NCBI RefSeq assembly: GCF_003337485.1
Contig: NZ_QPJJ01000001.1
Coordinates: 1-64,000 of the forward strand
DNA length: 64,000 bases
Direction: 5' to 3'
Source: Saliterribacillus persicus
Lineage (GTDB): Bacteria > Bacillota > Bacilli > Bacillales > Amphibacillaceae
Positions 1-8,374 of this stretch are shown one piece after another. The position numbers were made by a program, and so were the translations under genes. How positions within the stretch are numbered: the stretch's first letter is position 1; every line of letters starts with the position of its first letter. The notes below the pieces were generated by a model that was given only the letters and a program-made list of their open reading frames with translations, had not been told where the DNA came from and searched no databases.

Positions 1-16
1 CTGAAAACCATTCGTC

Positions 17-66
17 AAAAAAAGGTTCCGATTATCAAATAACGATAATTGGAACCTTTTTTTATT
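17..66 (+). terminator. Rho-independent terminator of a gene left of the window
   Basis: Inverted repeat AAAGGTTCC...GGAACCTTT (arms about 21-36 and 42-58) followed by a run of T. The A-run on the other side would also let it work leftward. The gene it serves lies outside the window. Confidence 0.75.
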
Positions 67-110
67 ATTTTAGGCTAGTTATGTCCCAGCCCCTTTAAGT
101 TTTACTTATG

Positions 111-485
111 TTATGCAACTTTTTTCTGTTTATCTTTACAATTGCATGTGGTTATTGTATAACCCACGACTTCAAATCCTTTGTGTTTCAGGAACCTAAT
201 ACCAATATTTTTTTCCATGTGATCTGAGGCAATAACATGAATCCGACAACATTCTAATTCATTATGATGCCTTTTCAAATAAGCGACAGGTAACACTTTA
301 GCATCTACAACAGGATCTTTTGAAGCTATATTATAATCTCTAATATCGAGTTTTAGAATATCATTCTTACAGGTTTTTGATTTTGTATCAATACAAGGTA
401 CACCTTTAATAGGAGCGTATCTTGCATAAAATGTATAAGCAATGAGACTAAGCAATCCAACAGTGACAGTGACTAAAATTGCCAT
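111..485 (-). CDS. Membrane-anchored rhodanese-like protein lacking the catalytic cysteine
   Basis: A 124-residue protein with one N-terminal membrane segment (about residues 2-20) followed by a short rhodanese-like fold: LDIRDYN, then LPVAYLKRHHNEL, then IHVIASD, then FLKHKGFEVVGYT. In active rhodaneses the strand after the helix ends in a catalytic Cys loop (CxxGxRS). Here that position reads ASDHMEKN, so no persulfide-forming Cys is visible. Two adjacent Cys (ELECC) and a C-terminal CNC could still bind sulfur or metal. The longer reading frame starts at 500, but a perfect AAGGAGG lies inside its first codons and fits the ATG at 485. A CsoR/CstR-type operator sits in its promoter, pointing to persulfide or copper control. 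The exact role is unknown. Confidence 0.7.
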   Translation of the reverse strand: MAILVTVTVGLLSLIAYTFYARYAPIKGVPCIDTKSKTCKNDILKLDIRDYNIASKDPVVDAKVLPVAYLKRHHNELECCRIHVIASDHMEKNIGIRFLKHKGFEVVGYTITTCNCKDKQKKVA

Positions 486-531
486 AGCTGCCTCCTTCAT
501 AAATAGTTAAACTTTTATTCTTTAACTATAA

Positions 532-557
532 TATACCCCTAAAGGTATACTTGTCAA
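532..557 (-). promoter_or_regulatory. Promoter with CsoR/CstR-type operator in the spacer
   Basis: On the minus strand TTGACA (557-552) and TATTAT are separated by 18 bases. The spacer holds the palindrome TATACCTTTAGGGGTATA (532-549), whose arms TATACC/GGTATA are perfect. CsoR and CstR operators have this ATACC...GGTAT form and usually overlap the promoter. Which family member binds cannot be told from the site. Confidence 0.7.
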
Positions 558-608
558 GGTGAAAGTTTCTCACTTATCATGAAGGAATAATAAATTTTGT
601 TCAAGTAT

Positions 609-1982
609 TTAGCTCATTTTCACATTCGATATAAAATGAACGATTGTTTCCATACCTTTTTCATAATTATTTAAAGGGAAGCTCTCATTTGGTGAATGTA
701 AACGATCTTCTGGCGTACCAAAGCCTAATAACACAATTGGCATATTATAAATCGAGTCTATCCATTCAACCACAGGAATTGATCCACCCATGCGAACAAA
801 TACGACATCTTTATCAAAACTTTCCTGATAGCTTTTTGCAGCAATTTGCATTAATGGATGATCCGGGTTAACTTTATATGCTTTTGCTGATAGGGCTTCC
901 CTTTTTATTTCTAAATTAACACCTGCTGGAACATGCTCCTCTAAATGACGCACCAGTAAATCTTGTATTGTTTGTGGATCTTGTCCTGGTACTAGGCGGC
1001 ATGTTAATTTTGCTGTAGCAAATGAAGGAATAATCGTTTTCGTCCCTTCTCCTTGATAGCCACTGTACAATCCATTAATTTCTAATGTAGGACGTGCCAT
1101 AGTATGTTCCTGTGCGGTATATCCTTTTTCAGATATAACTTCAGGAGCTCCCGTTGATAATTTAAAATCTTCACTAGGAGCTTCTTTTATTAATTTGCGC
1201 TCTTCTTCGTCTAATGCTTCTACATCATCATAAAAGCCATCTATCGTTACTACTTCTTCTTCATTTTTCAAAGAAGATAAAAGGTGTGACATTGCCATTG
1301 CTGGGTTTTTGATGGCACCTCCATAAATTCCTGAGTGTAAATCATTATCAGGACCAGTTAGTGTAAATTCAAGGCCGGTAAATCCTTTTAATCCATAAAG
1401 AATTGTTGGCTGTCCTGTTTTTACCATTCCTGAATCTGAAATAACTGCAAAATCTGCATTAAATTGCTCTTTTCTTTTTTGTAGCAAGTTATATAGATGC
1501 TCACTACCAATTTCCTCTTCTCCTTCAATACAAACCTTCACATTGATCGGCAATTCTCCGTGAGTTTGTAAAAATGCTTCTAAAACTGCCAAATGCATAA
1601 ATACTTGTCCTTTATCATCACTAGCACCTCTAGCATATATGCGCCCTTCTCTGATATCCGCTTCAAACGGTTTACTTTTCCATTGTTCTAGTGGTTCAGC
1701 TGGCTGCACATCATAATGTCCATAAAATAACATCGTCGGTGCATCTTCTCCTGCTCCAAGCCATTCAGCAAATACAAGTGGATGTCCTTCTGTCTCTATT
1801 ACTTCCGTTTTCTTGAAACCACTTTTCTTTAAATAATTTAAAACAAAAGAAGCTGCATCTTTCACATCTTCTTGATGACCTGGGTCAGTACTAACACTTG
1901 GGATACTCAAAAATTCCTTTAAGCTCTCTAAATTTCTATCATAATTCTTCTTTAAATATTCCACTACTTCATTCGACATCAT
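609..1982 (-). CDS. M20 family metallopeptidase (dipeptidase)
   Basis: A 457-residue cytosolic peptidase of the M20 di-zinc family (carnosinase/dipeptidase-like group). Visible metal and catalytic motifs in order are YGHYDVQP (first His and following Asp), ARGASDDKGQ (bridging Asp), EGEEEIGS (general-base Glu plus metal Glu), DLHSGIYGG in the lid or dimerisation domain, and a C-terminal LHSPNE His. The length is typical. It likely trims short peptides for amino-acid supply. Two consecutive ATG codons (1982 and 1979) follow an AAGGGAAG ribosome site, so the start is uncertain by one codon. It is monocistronic: its neighbour downstream has its own operator-promoter, and the mcc operon terminator lies upstream. 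The precise substrate cannot be assigned. Confidence 0.9.
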   Translation of the reverse strand: MMSNEVVEYLKKNYDRNLESLKEFLSIPSVSTDPGHQEDVKDAASFVLNYLKKSGFKKTEVIETEGHPLVFAEWLGAGEDAPTMLFYGHYDVQPAEPLEQWKSKPFEADIREGRIYARGASDDKGQVFMHLAVLEAFLQTHGELPINVKVCIEGEEEIGSEHLYNLLQKRKEQFNADFAVISDSGMVKTGQPTILYGLKGFTGLEFTLTGPDNDLHSGIYGGAIKNPAMAMSHLLSSLKNEEEVVTIDGFYDDVEALDEEERKLIKEAPSEDFKLSTGAPEVISEKGYTAQEHTMARPTLEINGLYSGYQGEGTKTIIPSFATAKLTCRLVPGQDPQTIQDLLVRHLEEHVPAGVNLEIKREALSAKAYKVNPDHPLMQIAAKSYQESFDKDVVFVRMGGSIPVVEWIDSIYNMPIVLLGFGTPEDRLHSPNESFPLNNYEKGMETIVHFISNVKMS

Positions 1983-2039
1983 CGTTCTTCCCTTCTTGTT
2001 TTGTTTATCTTCTTATTCTATCACTTTTTCAAACATAGA

Positions 2040-2080
2040 AAAAAGCAACACTCCTAATGTCTATAGAGTGTTGCTTTTTA
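2040..2080 (-). terminator. Terminator of the yrrT-luxS-mccA-mccB operon
   Basis: Stem AAGCAACACTC/GAGTGTTGCTT with a T-run when read leftward, just beyond the mccB stop codon. Confidence 0.85.
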
Positions 2081-2086
2081 TATCGT

Positions 2087-3220
2087 TTATACCAAAGCGT
2101 TTGTAAGATCTTCGATTAAGTCATCTGCATCTTCAATTCCAACCGAGATACGAATTAATCCATCTAGAATACCTAATTCTTCTCTTCTATCTTTTGGTAT
2201 CGAAGCATGTGTCATTTTGGCAGGGATAGAAATTAAGCTTTCCACTGCTCCAAGACTCTCGGCTAAGGTAAAGTATTGACATTTTTTTAATACCTCTTCT
2301 GCCTTTTGACCGTCTTTGACCACAAATGAAATCATTCCTCCAAAACCATCTGCTTGCTCTTGTGATAAAGTATGCTGGGGATGGCTAGAAAGGCCAGGGT
2401 AATATACTTTTTCTACTAAAGAATGGTTTTCTAAGAAATCAGCAAGTTTTCGACTATTCTTTTCGATCGCTTCCATTCTTAATCCTAGGGTTTTGATTCC
2501 TCTTAGTAAGAGCCAAGAATCCTGCGGTCCAAGTATGGCACCAACTGAATTTTGAATGAAATGAATATCATCCCCCAGTTTATCATCCTTCACTACCGCA
2601 ATACCGCTGACAACATCACTGTGTCCACCGATATACTTTGTGGCGCTATGAAGAACGATATCTGCACCTAAATCAAGTGGCGTTTGAAAATATGGGGTTG
2701 CAAAGGTATTATCAACTACTAAAAGCAAATCATGCTTCTTTGCGATTTCCGACATTTTCTTGATATCAGTCACTTTTAATAAAGGGTTAGTCGGTGTTTC
2801 AATATAGAGCATCTTTGTTTCTGGTTTAATTGCAGCTTCTACTTGTTCTGGACTGCTGGAATCAACAAATGTATGGCCTAGCTCAAATCGGTTTAGTACC
2901 TTCGTTGTTAAACGATAGGAGCCCCCATAAACGTCATCTGTTAGAATAATATGATCGCCACTTTTTAGTAACATCATCACAGAAGTAATCGCCGCCATGC
3001 CTGAAGCAAATGCAAAACCTCTATTTCCATTCTCAAGCTCTGCCATTACTGACTCTAACGCATGTCTTGTTGGATTACCAGTTCTTGAATACTCATAACC
3101 TGTATGCTGCCCAGCTGCAGGTTGTTTATAGGTACTCACTTGGTAAATAGGGACAGATACTGCACCGGTTTCTTTATCACCTGTAATACCACCGTGAACC
3201 ATTTTAGTCTTCTTATGCAT
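2087..3220 (-). CDS. mccB: Cystathionine gamma-lyase / homocysteine gamma-lyase
   Basis: A 377-residue PLP enzyme of the Cys/Met metabolism family that cleaves cystathionine to cysteine, 2-oxobutyrate and ammonia in reverse transsulfuration. The PLP-binding lysine is K195 in SATKYIGGHSD. EYSRTGNPTR and the SGMAAI cofactor motif are also present, with VVDNTFATP holding the Asp that contacts the pyridine nitrogen. The reading frame opens earlier (3238), but AGGAGG lies within that extension and fits the ATG at 3220. It is the last gene of the operon, 27 bases after mccA. Cystathionine gamma-synthase and O-acetylhomoserine lyases share this fold. The partnership with mccA makes the MccB assignment strong. 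Confidence 0.92.
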   Translation of the reverse strand: MHKKTKMVHGGITGDKETGAVSVPIYQVSTYKQPAAGQHTGYEYSRTGNPTRHALESVMAELENGNRGFAFASGMAAITSVMMLLKSGDHIILTDDVYGGSYRLTTKVLNRFELGHTFVDSSSPEQVEAAIKPETKMLYIETPTNPLLKVTDIKKMSEIAKKHDLLLVVDNTFATPYFQTPLDLGADIVLHSATKYIGGHSDVVSGIAVVKDDKLGDDIHFIQNSVGAILGPQDSWLLLRGIKTLGLRMEAIEKNSRKLADFLENHSLVEKVYYPGLSSHPQHTLSQEQADGFGGMISFVVKDGQKAEEVLKKCQYFTLAESLGAVESLISIPAKMTHASIPKDRREELGILDGLIRISVGIEDADDLIEDLTNALV

Positions 3221-3247
3221 ACTTTTCCTCCTATACATCTACATTAC

Positions 3248-4162
3248 TTAGGAATAAATATTTTTACTCAAATACCGATCACTTCCGTCAGGGAATATGG
3301 TAACAATTGTTGTACCCTCTTCAGCAATTTCAGCCTCTTTTAAAGCACCACAAAGGGCAGAGCCAGAAGAACTACCTACCAATAATCCTTCTTTTCTTGC
3401 AAGCTGTCCCACCATATAAAAAGCATCCTGATCGGAAATTGTTTGGATCGAATCAAAATAACTCTTATCCATATAAGAAGGCAGAAATTCCATTCCAATT
3501 CCCTCGGTACGGTGTGGTCCTGCTTCTCCACCGGCAATGATAGATCCTTCTGGTTCCACAATTACTGTTTTTATTTGCTTATTTTTCTCTTTAAAATACC
3601 TCGCGCACCCCATAAAGGTACCACCTGTACCAGCACCCGCTACAAAGGTCGAGAGCTTCCCATCTAATTCATTCCAAATTTCTGGTGCTACAGTTTTCAT
3701 GTATGCATTCGGATTAGCTATATTTGAAAATTGTCTGGGTGAAAAGCTATTTGGGATCACTTTCAATAATTCCTCTGCCTTTTCAATCGCACCCTTCATG
3801 CCCGCTTCTCTAGGAGTAGAAACAATTTCTGCTCCTAAAGCTTTCATTAACTGTTGTTTTTCACTACTAAAATGATCAGGCACACAAAATATAACATTAA
3901 ACCCTTTATTAATTGCTGCGATAGCTATACCTATACCTGTATTACCAGCTGTAGGCTCAATAATTGTTCCGCCTGGCAACAATTCTCTTGTTGCAATTGC
4001 TTCTTCAATAAAGGCTTTTCCTAAACGATCTTTTATACTTCCACCGGGATTAAAATATTCTAATTTAGCCAAAATTCGCACGTTATTTGGTATTTTTATA
4101 TGACTTATTTCAAAGAGTGGTGTGTGACCAATTAAATCTTGCACATTACTAATTACTGACAT
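3248..4162 (-). CDS. mccA: O-acetylserine-dependent cystathionine beta-synthase
   Basis: A 304-residue fold-type II PLP enzyme of the cysteine synthase family. PLP lysine K44 lies in PGGSIKDR, the PTAGNTGIG loop contacts the substrate, and AGAGTGGTFMG binds the phosphate. In Bacillus subtilis MccA joins O-acetylserine and homocysteine to cystathionine, which MccB then cleaves. Here it sits 10 bases after luxS, the homocysteine producer, and directly before mccB. An in-frame TTG at 4183 would extend it into luxS, but GAGGAA fits the ATG at 4162. A plain cysteine synthase (CysK) is the alternative, made unlikely by context. Confidence 0.9.
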   Translation of the reverse strand: MSVISNVQDLIGHTPLFEISHIKIPNNVRILAKLEYFNPGGSIKDRLGKAFIEEAIATRELLPGGTIIEPTAGNTGIGIAIAAINKGFNVIFCVPDHFSSEKQQLMKALGAEIVSTPREAGMKGAIEKAEELLKVIPNSFSPRQFSNIANPNAYMKTVAPEIWNELDGKLSTFVAGAGTGGTFMGCARYFKEKNKQIKTVIVEPEGSIIAGGEAGPHRTEGIGMEFLPSYMDKSYFDSIQTISDQDAFYMVGQLARKEGLLVGSSSGSALCGALKEAEIAEEGTTIVTIFPDGSDRYLSKNIYS

Positions 4163-4172
4163 AAGCGATTCC

Positions 4173-4640
4173 TCACTCAGCAAATACGATGTGCCACTCG
4201 TCTTTTCCTTCTAACATTTTTGATGCAATTTCTTTTGCACCCTCTAAGCTATGGTTGGCTGCCCAGCCACATTGTACCTCATTACATGCAGGAACTTCTT
4301 GTGCAGCTAATACATCCTTTAACGTATTTTCAAGTGCTTCCACTACCTCATCATAGCTATCATTATTAATTACCGCTAAATAAAATCCGGTTTGACATCC
4401 CATTGGACCTATATCTAAAACATTATCCATATGATTACGAATATTTTCTGCCATTAAATGCTCAATTGAATGTAGTCCTGCCATTTCCATATGGTCCTTA
4501 TTCGGCTGGCAAAAACGGATATCGTATTTATATACTTTGTCATTATTTGCTCCTGTTGTTACCCCTACTAAGCGCACGTACGGTGCTTTTACTTTTGTAT
4601 GGTCAAGATTAAAGCTTTCCACGTTCATTTTTTTTACCAT
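4173..4640 (-). CDS. luxS: S-ribosylhomocysteine lyase (autoinducer-2 synthase)
   Basis: A 155-residue iron/zinc enzyme that splits S-ribosylhomocysteine into homocysteine and DPD, the precursor of autoinducer-2. The metal site is seen as H57 and H61 of HSIEH plus C124 of VQCGW. The catalytic Cys is C82 in GCQTGFY and the general base is E60. The length is standard. AAGGAGTGAG precedes the ATG at 4640. In B. subtilis luxS stands alone and the corresponding operon carries mtnN. Here luxS lies between yrrT and mccA, so the homocysteine producer is co-transcribed with the enzymes that consume it. Confidence 0.97.
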   Translation of the reverse strand: MVKKMNVESFNLDHTKVKAPYVRLVGVTTGANNDKVYKYDIRFCQPNKDHMEMAGLHSIEHLMAENIRNHMDNVLDIGPMGCQTGFYLAVINNDSYDEVVEALENTLKDVLAAQEVPACNEVQCGWAANHSLEGAKEIASKMLEGKDEWHIVFAE

Positions 4641-4647
4641 GTTTTAC

Positions 4648-5292
4648 TCACTCCTTTGGTTTAATTGCTTCCATTATCCATACAAATTGATTCCTTTGTT
4701 TACTTTCAAAAGAAAAACCTGCTTCTTCAAAATATCGCTTTAAATCTTCCAAGAAAGGATAGTACTCTGTCTGAAGATCTTTTAATAAATCCAAATGACC
4801 ATTTTTCTTTGCTGAAGCATGAATTTCTTTTTTTGTTTGTTCATTTTCATATGCTGTATCGGCAAAAACAACCTTACCCCCAGCCGGTAAAACTTTATAA
4901 AAATTCGCAATAGCTGTTTGTTTTTCTTGTTCATTTAAGTGATGAAAAGCATACGTACTTGTTATTGTATTAATTTCTTTATGAAGTGGAGGATAAGAAA
5001 GAAAATCACCTTCTAACACAGTAAGTGTTGGATACTTTTCTTTTGCAAGTTTTCGCATTGGATCTGATGGTTCAATGCCAATCACCTCATGCTTGAGTTC
5101 GATTAGCTTCCTAGACAGGTTTCCTGTGCCTACACCAAACTCTAAGACAGTACCTACTGACTTTATTGCCACTTCATCTAATATTGTATCATAATCCTTA
5201 AAAACTTCGCGATACTGCGGATCTTCTCCAGTTACAGCTTGATCATAAGAAGTTGCCCAGCTTTCAAATACCTCTAAAAATTCTCTACCCAA
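4648..5292 (-). CDS. yrrT: SAM-dependent methyltransferase, YrrT family
   Basis: A 214-residue class I methyltransferase. Motif I is VLEFGVGTGNLS, the acidic end of beta-2 is IGIEPSDPM, and AGGKVVFADTAYEN is the post-motif. It is the first gene of a sulfur-recycling operon, as in B. subtilis, where the methyl acceptor is unknown. It presumably supplies S-adenosylhomocysteine to the pathway. The reading frame begins at a GTG (5298), but that codon is only 3 bases from GGGAGT. The TTG at 5292 has better spacing and gives the N-terminus (M)GREF seen in YrrT. The gap to luxS is only 7 bases. Confidence 0.88.
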   Translation of the reverse strand: MGREFLEVFESWATSYDQAVTGEDPQYREVFKDYDTILDEVAIKSVGTVLEFGVGTGNLSRKLIELKHEVIGIEPSDPMRKLAKEKYPTLTVLEGDFLSYPPLHKEINTITSTYAFHHLNEQEKQTAIANFYKVLPAGGKVVFADTAYENEQTKKEIHASAKKNGHLDLLKDLQTEYYPFLEDLKRYFEEAGFSFESKQRNQFVWIMEAIKPKE

Positions 5293-5362
5293 AAGCACTC
5301 CACTCCCACAGATATATTTTAATTCATACTATTAAGGTATGTTTTATCGGGTTTATATGTGA

Positions 5363-5391
5363 AATATAGCATAATCACAGAGTTGTTGCAA
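5363..5391 (-). promoter_or_regulatory. Sigma-A promoter of the yrrT-luxS-mccAB operon
   Basis: Minus strand TTGCAA (5391-5386), 17-base spacer, TATATT (5368-5363), about 70 bases before the yrrT start. The B. subtilis operon is repressed by CymR. An ATAGTATGAATT stretch in the leader only weakly resembles a CymR half-site. No S-box or T-box is visible. Confidence 0.55.
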
Positions 5392-5407
5392 GCTTCATAT
5401 ATGTATA

Positions 5408-5436
5408 AGTGAGGGAAAACCCTCACTTATTTTTAC
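5408..5436. terminator. Hairpin downstream of yhcN
   Basis: Perfect stem AAGTGAGGG/CCCTCACTT with a four-base loop. The T-run is on the plus side. On the minus strand, where yhcN ends, the tail is AT-rich rather than pure T. Confidence 0.6.
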
Positions 5437-5440
5437 CTTA

Positions 5441-6124
5441 TTACCTTTCCATATCTGGGAAAACTCGTTCGATCATATTGCCCATTCTTCTAAATAAACC
5501 TTCTACCGGATTACCTTCATCAACATCATTGACATATCTATCAGTTAAATTAAAGAAATCTGGATTAGTGGAGATATAGACCTGATCTATATCTGGGTTT
5601 ACAGATTTTACGACATCCTTGATCTTATCTTTAACATCTTCACTTAATTCTTCTTCTTTATTATTATTCGTGTTATTTTTATCCTTGTCCCAACCTGCTG
5701 CAACGTAAGCATTATTATCTGTCGTTAGCACATAAGCACGACCAACTTCAGGAATTTTTTCAGTAATAGCATCAGCAGCTTTATCTGCTACTTCATAATT
5801 GTTTTCATCCTGGTTTACATTGCCAGTATTTCTAGTATTTTCATTGGTGTTTCTGTTGTTTGTATTTCGTGTGTTCTCTGTTTTGCCATCAAATAAAAAG
5901 GAGTTATCTCGATCGCCCCCGTCATTTTGATATCGATTTTGCATTTCGTTCTGTTTAGCGCGATTATTTTCCTCGCTTATCGGATAGTCTGAAGTTTGAT
6001 TAAATCTTGTTTGTTCAATTCCGTCATTATTGTTACGGTTTGCATCGTCATTCACATTACCGCAAGCAGATAAGGTTAAGACTGCTGCTGTGGAAATAGC
6101 AAGACTTGTTCGTTTAAGGTCCAT
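5441..6124 (-). CDS. yhcN: YhcN/YlaJ family sporulation lipoprotein
   Basis: A 227-residue lipoprotein with a short signal peptide ending in the lipobox LSAC (Cys about 21). An Asn/Asp/Arg-rich, low-complexity linker of about 90 residues follows, then the conserved domain (EVADKAADAITEKIPEVGRAYVLTT...AYVAAGW...VKSVNPDIDQVYISTNPD). YhcN-family lipoproteins sit in the inner membrane of the forespore and affect spore outgrowth. GGAGG precedes the ATG. A possible forespore (sigma-G) promoter lies just upstream. The run of poly-Asn segments is typical of the family and not a sign of error. Confidence 0.88.
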   Translation of the reverse strand: MDLKRTSLAISTAAVLTLSACGNVNDDANRNNNDGIEQTRFNQTSDYPISEENNRAKQNEMQNRYQNDGGDRDNSFLFDGKTENTRNTNNRNTNENTRNTGNVNQDENNYEVADKAADAITEKIPEVGRAYVLTTDNNAYVAAGWDKDKNNTNNNKEEELSEDVKDKIKDVVKSVNPDIDQVYISTNPDFFNLTDRYVNDVDEGNPVEGLFRRMGNMIERVFPDMER

Positions 6125-6153
6125 TTTTTTACCTCCTTTCTTTTAGACATCTT

Positions 6154-6183
6154 TAGTATGCTTTTTTAAAAAATGATTTATCC
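6154..6183 (-). promoter_or_regulatory. Possible sigma-G promoter of yhcN
   Basis: Minus strand GGATA (6183-6179), 18-base spacer, CATACTA (6160-6154). The -10 box fits the sigma-G consensus CATWHTA exactly and the -35 differs at one base from GHATR. YhcN is a forespore gene in B. subtilis, which supports the call. Confidence 0.5.
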
Positions 6184-6314
6184 GATTATCGCCTTGATAA
6201 ATGTTGGTAATTAGACCAAGCATTCAAGCGTTTTATTTACTCCAGTTCGTAGAAGCTAAGAACGATACTTTTTCCTACTAATTAAATGAGGAACCTGTAG
6301 AAAAGAGGGGAAAT

Positions 6315-6542
6315 ATGCTTTCAGCTGATTATGATAAAGCACTTTTTTTTACGATATGGGGACAGTGGGACGATCTTTTGGTTCTAATGGTGCGCACGAA
6401 CGATGATTTTCTTTCTAAAAAGATTGAAACCTTGCTTCATGCTTATTACTTTAAACATGACGATTCCATTGTAGGAGAAGCTCATGAGAACCTTATGCAT
6501 TATATTGACCATGCCCACAGTTATCCTGTCAGTAAAATATAA
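6315..6542 (+). CDS. yhdB: YhdB-like conserved small protein
   Basis: A 75-residue soluble protein, rich in His and aromatic residues (ADYDKALFFTIWGQWDDLLVLMVRTNDDFLSKKIETLLHAYYF has the YhdB look; only family resemblance is claimed). GAGGGGAAAT precedes the ATG at good spacing. Function is unknown. The placement between yhcN and yhcX echoes the yhc-yhd neighbourhood of B. subtilis and supports the identity. No signal peptide or membrane helix is seen. Confidence 0.7.
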   Translation: MLSADYDKALFFTIWGQWDDLLVLMVRTNDDFLSKKIETLLHAYYFKHDDSIVGEAHENLMHYIDHAHSYPVSKI

Positions 6543-6546
6543 AAAA

Positions 6547-6570
6547 GAGATGCACTGCACTGTGCATCTC
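6547..6570 (-). terminator. Terminator of yhcX
   Basis: Perfect 9-bp stem GAGATGCAC/GTGCATCTC with a run of six T when read on the minus strand. It also lies just after yhdB on the plus strand, where it lacks a T-run. Confidence 0.8.
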
Positions 6571-6576
6571 CATAAA

Positions 6577-8118
6577 TCATTCAATATTATTATAACTAAT
6601 TTCAAAAAGATCTTTACGACGGTCAGTCAGCTGCCTTACAGTACCAGATTTCCGTTGTCTTCTCAGAATTTCCAAATCCACATCACCCACAACCACTGTT
6701 TCAATATTTGGATTACATTCTCCAATGATTCCATCACGAGCAAATTCAAAATCTGATGGGGTAAAGATTCCAGATTGTGCATACTGAATATCCATATTTT
6801 CTACTTGAGTTAAATTACCAACTGTTCCAGCAATAACTGTATATACTTGATTTTCTACTGCTCTCGCCTGTGCACAATAGCGCACTCTTAGATAGCCTTG
6901 TCGATCATCTGTACAAAATGGAACAAAAATAATATTTGCTCCTTGATCTACGGCATAACGAGCTAATTCTGGAAATTGAATATCATAACAAATCTGAATG
7001 GCTATTTTTCCACAATCAGTGTCAAATACTTTTACTTTGTCACCTGGCTGAATGCCCCACCATTTACGTTCATTTGGTGTCACATGAATTTTATATTGCT
7101 TTTCAATTGTTCCATCTCTTCTAAATAAATAAGCGATGTTATACACATGATCTCCTTCCTCTACAAAGTGAGATCCTCCAATAATATTTACATTATATTT
7201 AACAGCCAAATCTGTAAATAGTTCAATATAGTCTTCGGTATATTCCGCTAATTTGCGAATCGATTTTGATGGAATCTTTTCATCAAGAAAACTCATGAGC
7301 TGCGTCGTAAATATTTCTGGAAATACCGCAAAGTCAGATCCAAAATCATATGCAACATCAACATAATATTCTACTTGTTTTGCAAATTCTTCAAAGGATT
7401 GGATTTTTTTCATCATGTATTGAATCACAGTAATCCTAACTGGAAAAGCCGTTTTAAAATGACGCTTTGTTTTAGGTCGATAATCAATATTGTTCCATTC
7501 CATTAATGTGGCGTATCGTGCTGATTGTTTATCATCAGGAAGATAACCCGGGTTAATCCGCATTACCGTGAATCCATTCATGATTTGAAAGGTCAATACA
7601 GGATCATAAATCGTTTTATTGCTAACCTCTTTTACATATTCCCTTGGTGTCATCTCATCCTGATATTTATGGTAATTAGGTATCCTTCCACCAATAATGA
7701 TACTTTTAAGGTTATATTCTCTAGCAAGTTCCTTTCTTGCTTCATACAAACGTTTCCCAATTTTCATTCCTTGGAAATCCGGATGCACCATTACTTCAAT
7801 TCCATACAAATTATAGCCTTCCGGATTATGATTCGTTATGTACCCTTCATCCGTAATGTCATCCCATGTATGTTTGTCATCATATTCATCAAAATTAATA
7901 AGGAGGCTGGCACAACTCCCTATTATATCTCCATCATACTCGACACAAAATTGACCTTCTGAAAACATCTTCAAATGGCTTCTTAAGTGCGCTTCTTTCC
8001 ATGGTTGCATATTCGGAAAGCATACTTTTTGTAATTTTAAAATTTGAGGGAAGTCCTCTTCCTTTATATTTCTGACAATCATCTTTTTTTCGAAATTCGA
8101 TAAATCTAGTTTATCCAT
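6577..8118 (-). CDS. yhcX: GNAT acetyltransferase / carbon-nitrogen hydrolase fusion
   Basis: A 513-residue two-domain protein. Residues about 13-200 form a GNAT domain (IEVMVHPDFQGMKIGKRLYEAR is the acetyl-CoA loop). Residues about 225-505 form a nitrilase-superfamily amidase with the triad E268 (FPEIF), K343 (YKIHVT) and C377 (QICYDIQFPE). B. subtilis YhcX has the same architecture and length. The substrate is not established. The family is thought to act on amidated or acylated small molecules. AAAGGAA precedes the ATG. Monocistronic. Confidence 0.9.
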   Translation of the reverse strand: MDKLDLSNFEKKMIVRNIKEEDFPQILKLQKVCFPNMQPWKEAHLRSHLKMFSEGQFCVEYDGDIIGSCASLLINFDEYDDKHTWDDITDEGYITNHNPEGYNLYGIEVMVHPDFQGMKIGKRLYEARKELAREYNLKSIIIGGRIPNYHKYQDEMTPREYVKEVSNKTIYDPVLTFQIMNGFTVMRINPGYLPDDKQSARYATLMEWNNIDYRPKTKRHFKTAFPVRITVIQYMMKKIQSFEEFAKQVEYYVDVAYDFGSDFAVFPEIFTTQLMSFLDEKIPSKSIRKLAEYTEDYIELFTDLAVKYNVNIIGGSHFVEEGDHVYNIAYLFRRDGTIEKQYKIHVTPNERKWWGIQPGDKVKVFDTDCGKIAIQICYDIQFPELARYAVDQGANIIFVPFCTDDRQGYLRVRYCAQARAVENQVYTVIAGTVGNLTQVENMDIQYAQSGIFTPSDFEFARDGIIGECNPNIETVVVGDVDLEILRRQRKSGTVRQLTDRRKDLFEISYNNIE

Positions 8119-8374
8119 TATATAAATTCCTTTCTCTAATTAAGTCATTGCTGAAGCTTATTTTTAATCATTACTTTAGGCTAGTATAATGGAAATCGTT
8201 TATTCAGAAAAGCAAACGCATTTTTAAATACCTACTCATATCCTAACTCACAATAAACATAGTATCCAAAACTAGAGTACTTTAAGTACTCAAAGTTAAG
8301 GGTTTTTTAAATTCAACACTTTAACTAATGAATGTATATAGGTATTATTTATAGTAGTTAAAGATGGTGGAGAA
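8119..8374. other. Intergenic stretch before the transposon remnant
   Basis: AT-rich, with no ORF that has a ribosome site. The only structure noted is a perfect 17-base palindrome GAGTACTTTAAGTACTC at 8275-8291, with no T-run after it. Confidence 0.6.

Noticed and set aside
5299-5400. S-box or T-box riboswitch before the yrrT-mcc operon
   Set aside because: The leader is under 70 bases and holds no terminator or conserved riboswitch helices.
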